Assembly: GCA_900239685.1 (NCBI GenBank)
Contig: OENT01000613.1
Coordinates: 1-64,000 of the forward strand
Length of the DNA: 64,000 nt
Direction: 5' to 3'
Source: Rotaria macrura
Lineage: Eukaryota; Rotifera; Eurotatoria; Philodinida; Philodinidae
Of this stretch, positions 61,461-64,000 are shown piece by piece; position 1 is the first letter of the stretch, and every line of letters starts with the position of its first letter. Under the pieces are notes generated by a model that saw nothing but the letters and a program-made list of their open reading frames with translations, did not search any database and had not been told where the DNA came from. The position numbers and the translations under genes were made by a program.

Positions 61461-63170
61461 TGATAAAGAGTTTCTTTTACGGTGTGAAATGAAAAAAAAT
61501 TTATCATATAAAGAAAGCTATACTTTCAATGACTAATCAACTTACCAATCTCGTAGTGGCTAGTGAACATAATGCATTAGTGCGTTATGTGTATTGATTC
61601 GTCGCTCAACTATGAGAGTCTACTTAAATGAAAATAATTTAGTATTTTAACAAAAATAATGATGTAAAATAATTAGTTACTTTCAATATTACGAATCTTT
61701 GAAATTTTAGAAATCAGTGTTTCTATACGATGCTACAAAAACAGAGTCTGAGTCTGAATAAATCGTTCATTGATTGATGATTTTGATGTGAACAGTTTTG
61801 GTTCATGTGTGTTTGGATTCGTTGTGCGTAATTAGATACTTTTACAAGAGATATGAGATTAATTCGATTTTGAATTTTTACTAGAATCGAACCAATCTCA
61901 TCTCTTTAGAAACGAAGGAATTATTAACATTCTTGGGAGTGAATGAGGAGAAAGATGAGTATTGTTGATGAATTTTTATCGTTGTAGAAGTTTTTATTTT
62001 ACAATAGTAATTATGACCAGCTCACAATTATTCGAATAGTTCAAAGAAAATTAGTAAAAGAGTTGCTGCTATTTTTGTATTCTTAGAGGTAGATAATTGT
62101 TAGAATCGAAACGTATTCGATACCGATAAAAATATGAACACATTTCCGACAGATCTAGCTTCACATATAAGCAATTTTTTTGCAATACTTTTTCTGGTCT
62201 GTGTATGTGTACCATTATTTTCATATCAAAAACAGAAACAATTACATCAACTTAAAAAGGGCTCATATGAAAGAAAATACATTTGTGTGCTTGCGCATGT
62301 TGACAGGCATATGGACGATCACGTGACCACATCTATGAAAGGGATTCAAAAAGTTTGAACAAGGCATAATCGTGGTGAGAAAATTCCAATCCGTAATCAG
62401 TTTTCGAAATTTTTGAATCTGGCTCGTTTTTAAGACAAAGCAAACTTGTTTTAATGAAAGAACCATCGGCTGTTCACTATTTGCTTTGGTTGACAAAAGG
62501 AAATCTCGGTAGGAAAAAGAAACATCTAATATGTTCATAAAACTATTTCCCCTATTTATAGGAGAAATAGTTGTTCTTTCGAATGAGCTCGTACGTTCAA
62601 CATAAACTCTCAAAACTCAATTCAACAAATGATAAGCAATAACGAGTAGATAAGATTCAGCCGAGGGAAAAGTGAGGTGTAATGAAAATTATTACTTGTG
62701 CATACTATCTGTTGTATCTTCTGCATAAGACAATGCCTACTGCAAAACTTATTGTAAAATTTTCAATTCAAAATATTGTCTTATTCAATATTTATTGCTC
62801 TACCAAATACTAAAAGTAGGTGTTCATGCGCTCACGTTTTCTAAACCGTACACAATGACACAAACATTGCTTTAGTATGAAACGTGGTTAACACATATAT
62901 CTACAAACTGATATAGTTAGATTTTGTTGTTGTTGTTGTAGTTTGGCTCTCGACACACCTGTATACACGTTTACTTCAGTGATTTTCAATATTACTAACG
63001 AGTTCAAATCGATAATTACCTTCTAGACTGTTGGTTCATTCATAGTTATCAGATTTAGATTGTAAATTTATCCAAGATGCATACGTCTCTCTTGAAACTC
63101 TATATTCACTGAATTGAAATTAGTAAAGCAAAGCTCTCAACGACATCAAATGATCTAGAGCACTAATCAC
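61461..63170. other. 1.7-kb spacer
   Basis: No supported gene. The plus frame at 62134-62358 starts with a hydrophobic segment, and a 116-codon minus frame lies at 62263-62613. Both overlap each other and lack recognisable motifs. Confidence 0.35.
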
Positions 63171-63426
63171 AACTAAGGATGCAACGGTGACGGTGAATCA
63201 CCGGTTTACCGTTCTAACTGTAACCACCCTTACCGGTAACCGTACCAACCGATAACCGTTCCGACCGGTAACCGCTAATGCCGGTTAGAAACTGCTTTAT
63301 ACCGTTTTTCTCAAGGGAGGCAACGGTGAAAATAATCGGTCGTTGCTGTAACCGTCCTACCGCCTTTGGACGACCTTCTTTGGCTTATACCGGCGGGATT
63401 AGGTGAATACAGGTTAGTATGAGTTA
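63171..63426. repeat. GC-richer hAT-like terminal/subterminal repeats
   Basis: GGATGCAACGGTGACGGTGA (from 63178) and the related GGAGGCAACGGTGAAAATAA (from 63317) occur in the same orientation about 140 bp apart. Repeated ACCGGTAACCGT-like units lie between them. hAT elements and their MITEs commonly begin with (C)AGGGATG.CAACGGTAACGG-like tips. This suits the broken hAT transposase that follows. No 8-bp target duplication was verified. Confidence 0.5.
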
Positions 63427-63552
63427 GAGTCCTGCAGGTTACGACTTTTTTGTAACCTAAACCTAACCAACTGAATAACTTCGTAACCTTGTCCTAACCT
63501 AACCTAACCTAACCTATAGGTTAGGGTAGGTTAAGGTTGACCTGCAAGACTC
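63427..63552. mobile_element. 126-bp inverted-repeat element containing (CCTAA)n
   Basis: GAGTCCTGCAGGT (63427-63439) and its complement ACCTGCAAGACTC (63540-63552) match at 12 of 13 positions. Between them lie AACCTAAACCTAACC-type text and about four CCTAA units (63493-63516). The perfect palindrome CCTAACCTATAGGTTAGG (63508-63525) is also inside. It abuts the end of the hAT coding remnant, so it probably interrupted it. Confidence 0.6.
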
Positions 63553-64000
63553 GAGCACAAGGTAGAGAAGCTTTTGATTCACCATATTTATAATCCAACT
63601 CTTTTAATACTTGGCATAATTGTTGAAAGCCATTACCATTGACACTATTAAATGATTGCATATCATAAGCACAGTACTTAGAGCAAGCTAATGTAGTCAT
63701 TTGTTTATCTGCAGAGGGTTTAGTTAAATCTTTTTTTCAAATGCTTTTTTAATTGATATTTCCTTGTTTGAAGTCGCTTTTTTATACAACTTTGAACATG
63801 AGAACTAATAGTAGTTGCTCCATGCTTCGGTTCATAGACTAAGATCTGTTGACCTATAGTACATAGGACGAACGATTCAAAAGCACGCTCACCATTTGGA
63901 TTATGTATTCTAAGCAGGCTTGACCAAAATGTACCATTCGATGAAGATGGAGATTCCTTTGTCGTAATAACTTTTCCTTGCTTCAATAAATTTAATATTT
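63553..64000 (-). pseudogene. hAT-family transposase N-terminal remnant with BED-type finger, frameshifted
   Basis: The minus frame entering from the right edge reads through a BED zinc-finger-like block: NGTFWSSL, ERAFESFVLCTIGQQILVYE, then TTISSHVQSC. The second CxxC cysteine is replaced by glycine (CTIG). At an A7 run near 63733-63739 the reading shifts. In the neighbouring frame it continues LTKPSADKQMTTLACSKYCA, then DMQSFNSVNGNGFQQL. This is the 'DMRPFS.V...GF..L' signature that follows the BED domain in hAT transposases. The text stops at the inverted-repeat element near 63552, and the catalytic domain is absent. The 5' end lies outside the window. This copy is inactive as read, barring a homopolymer sequencing error. 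Confidence 0.7.

Noticed and set aside
62134-62613. Opposed open frames, one with a hydrophobic start
   Set aside because: They overlap on opposite strands, show no family features, and no splice structure supports either.
63493-63525. CCTAA tandem units suggesting a telomere (TTAGG type)
   Set aside because: Only about four units, internal to an inverted-repeat element and flanked by transposon remnants, so not a chromosome end.
1-64000. CRISPR arrays, prokaryotic operons or phage modules
   Set aside because: No regularly spaced repeats or ribosome-binding-site-led gene clusters. All confident genes are eukaryotic and mostly intron-bearing.

Overview
The window reads as an AT-rich nuclear segment of a small-intron invertebrate, most like a bdelloid rotifer. 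The grounds are: intron-containing metazoan genes, most introns about 50-100 nt with GTAAGT-type donors, long AT-rich spacers, and fossils of mariner and hAT transposons. No bacterial operon, rRNA gene, CRISPR array or convincing tRNA is present. The taxon call is inference from gene style and has not been tested by alignment.

Layout, left to right. (1) 1-7.6 kb: the possible tail of a gene running in from the left, an intronless GT32-type DxD glycosyltransferase followed by a striking hairpin, a mariner transposase fossil, and an intronless 895-aa secreted beta-propeller/alpha-barrel protein. (2) 11 kb, minus strand: a small GPI-anchored Ly6/three-finger protein. (3) 14.5-19.9 kb, plus strand: a seven-exon gene whose splicing I reconstructed to 982 aa. 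It combines a basic N-terminus, a transposase-like core with a plausible D-D-E triad, and a C2H2 finger. It is the strongest 'undescribed' candidate here and looks like a domesticated transposase. (4) 21.6-22.9 kb: two small secreted or membrane peptide candidates, one cysteine-rich with an in-frame TAG. (5) 25.6-33.9 kb, minus strand: a complete 18-exon protein kinase D. (6) 34.3-37.1 kb, plus strand: the short RNase Z ELAC1, then 65 bp later an SSB-like SOSS-B/NABP gene with a splice acceptor at its ATG, suggesting a trans-spliced operon. (7) 39.7-46.9 kb: a C15orf61 homologue convergent with RNF41/NRDP1. (8) 53.6-54.5 kb, minus strand: an OTX homeobox gene in a large gene-poor region. (9) 59.3-61.5 kb, minus strand: SNU13 and a probable NOPCHAP1, both tied to box C/D snoRNP biogenesis. 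(10) 63.1-64 kb: a broken hAT transposase with nested repeats.

Most genes are housekeeping or signalling loci with no obvious joint pathway, apart from the SNU13/NOPCHAP1 pair and the RNA/DNA maintenance pair ELAC1/NABP. Mobile DNA is mostly fossil. A foldback (long inverted repeat) element sits in an RNF41 intron, and a half copy sits in an ELAC1 intron. Exon junctions were worked out by hand from GT-AG sites, reading phase and family similarity. Similarity calls come from recognising the sequences, not from a database search.
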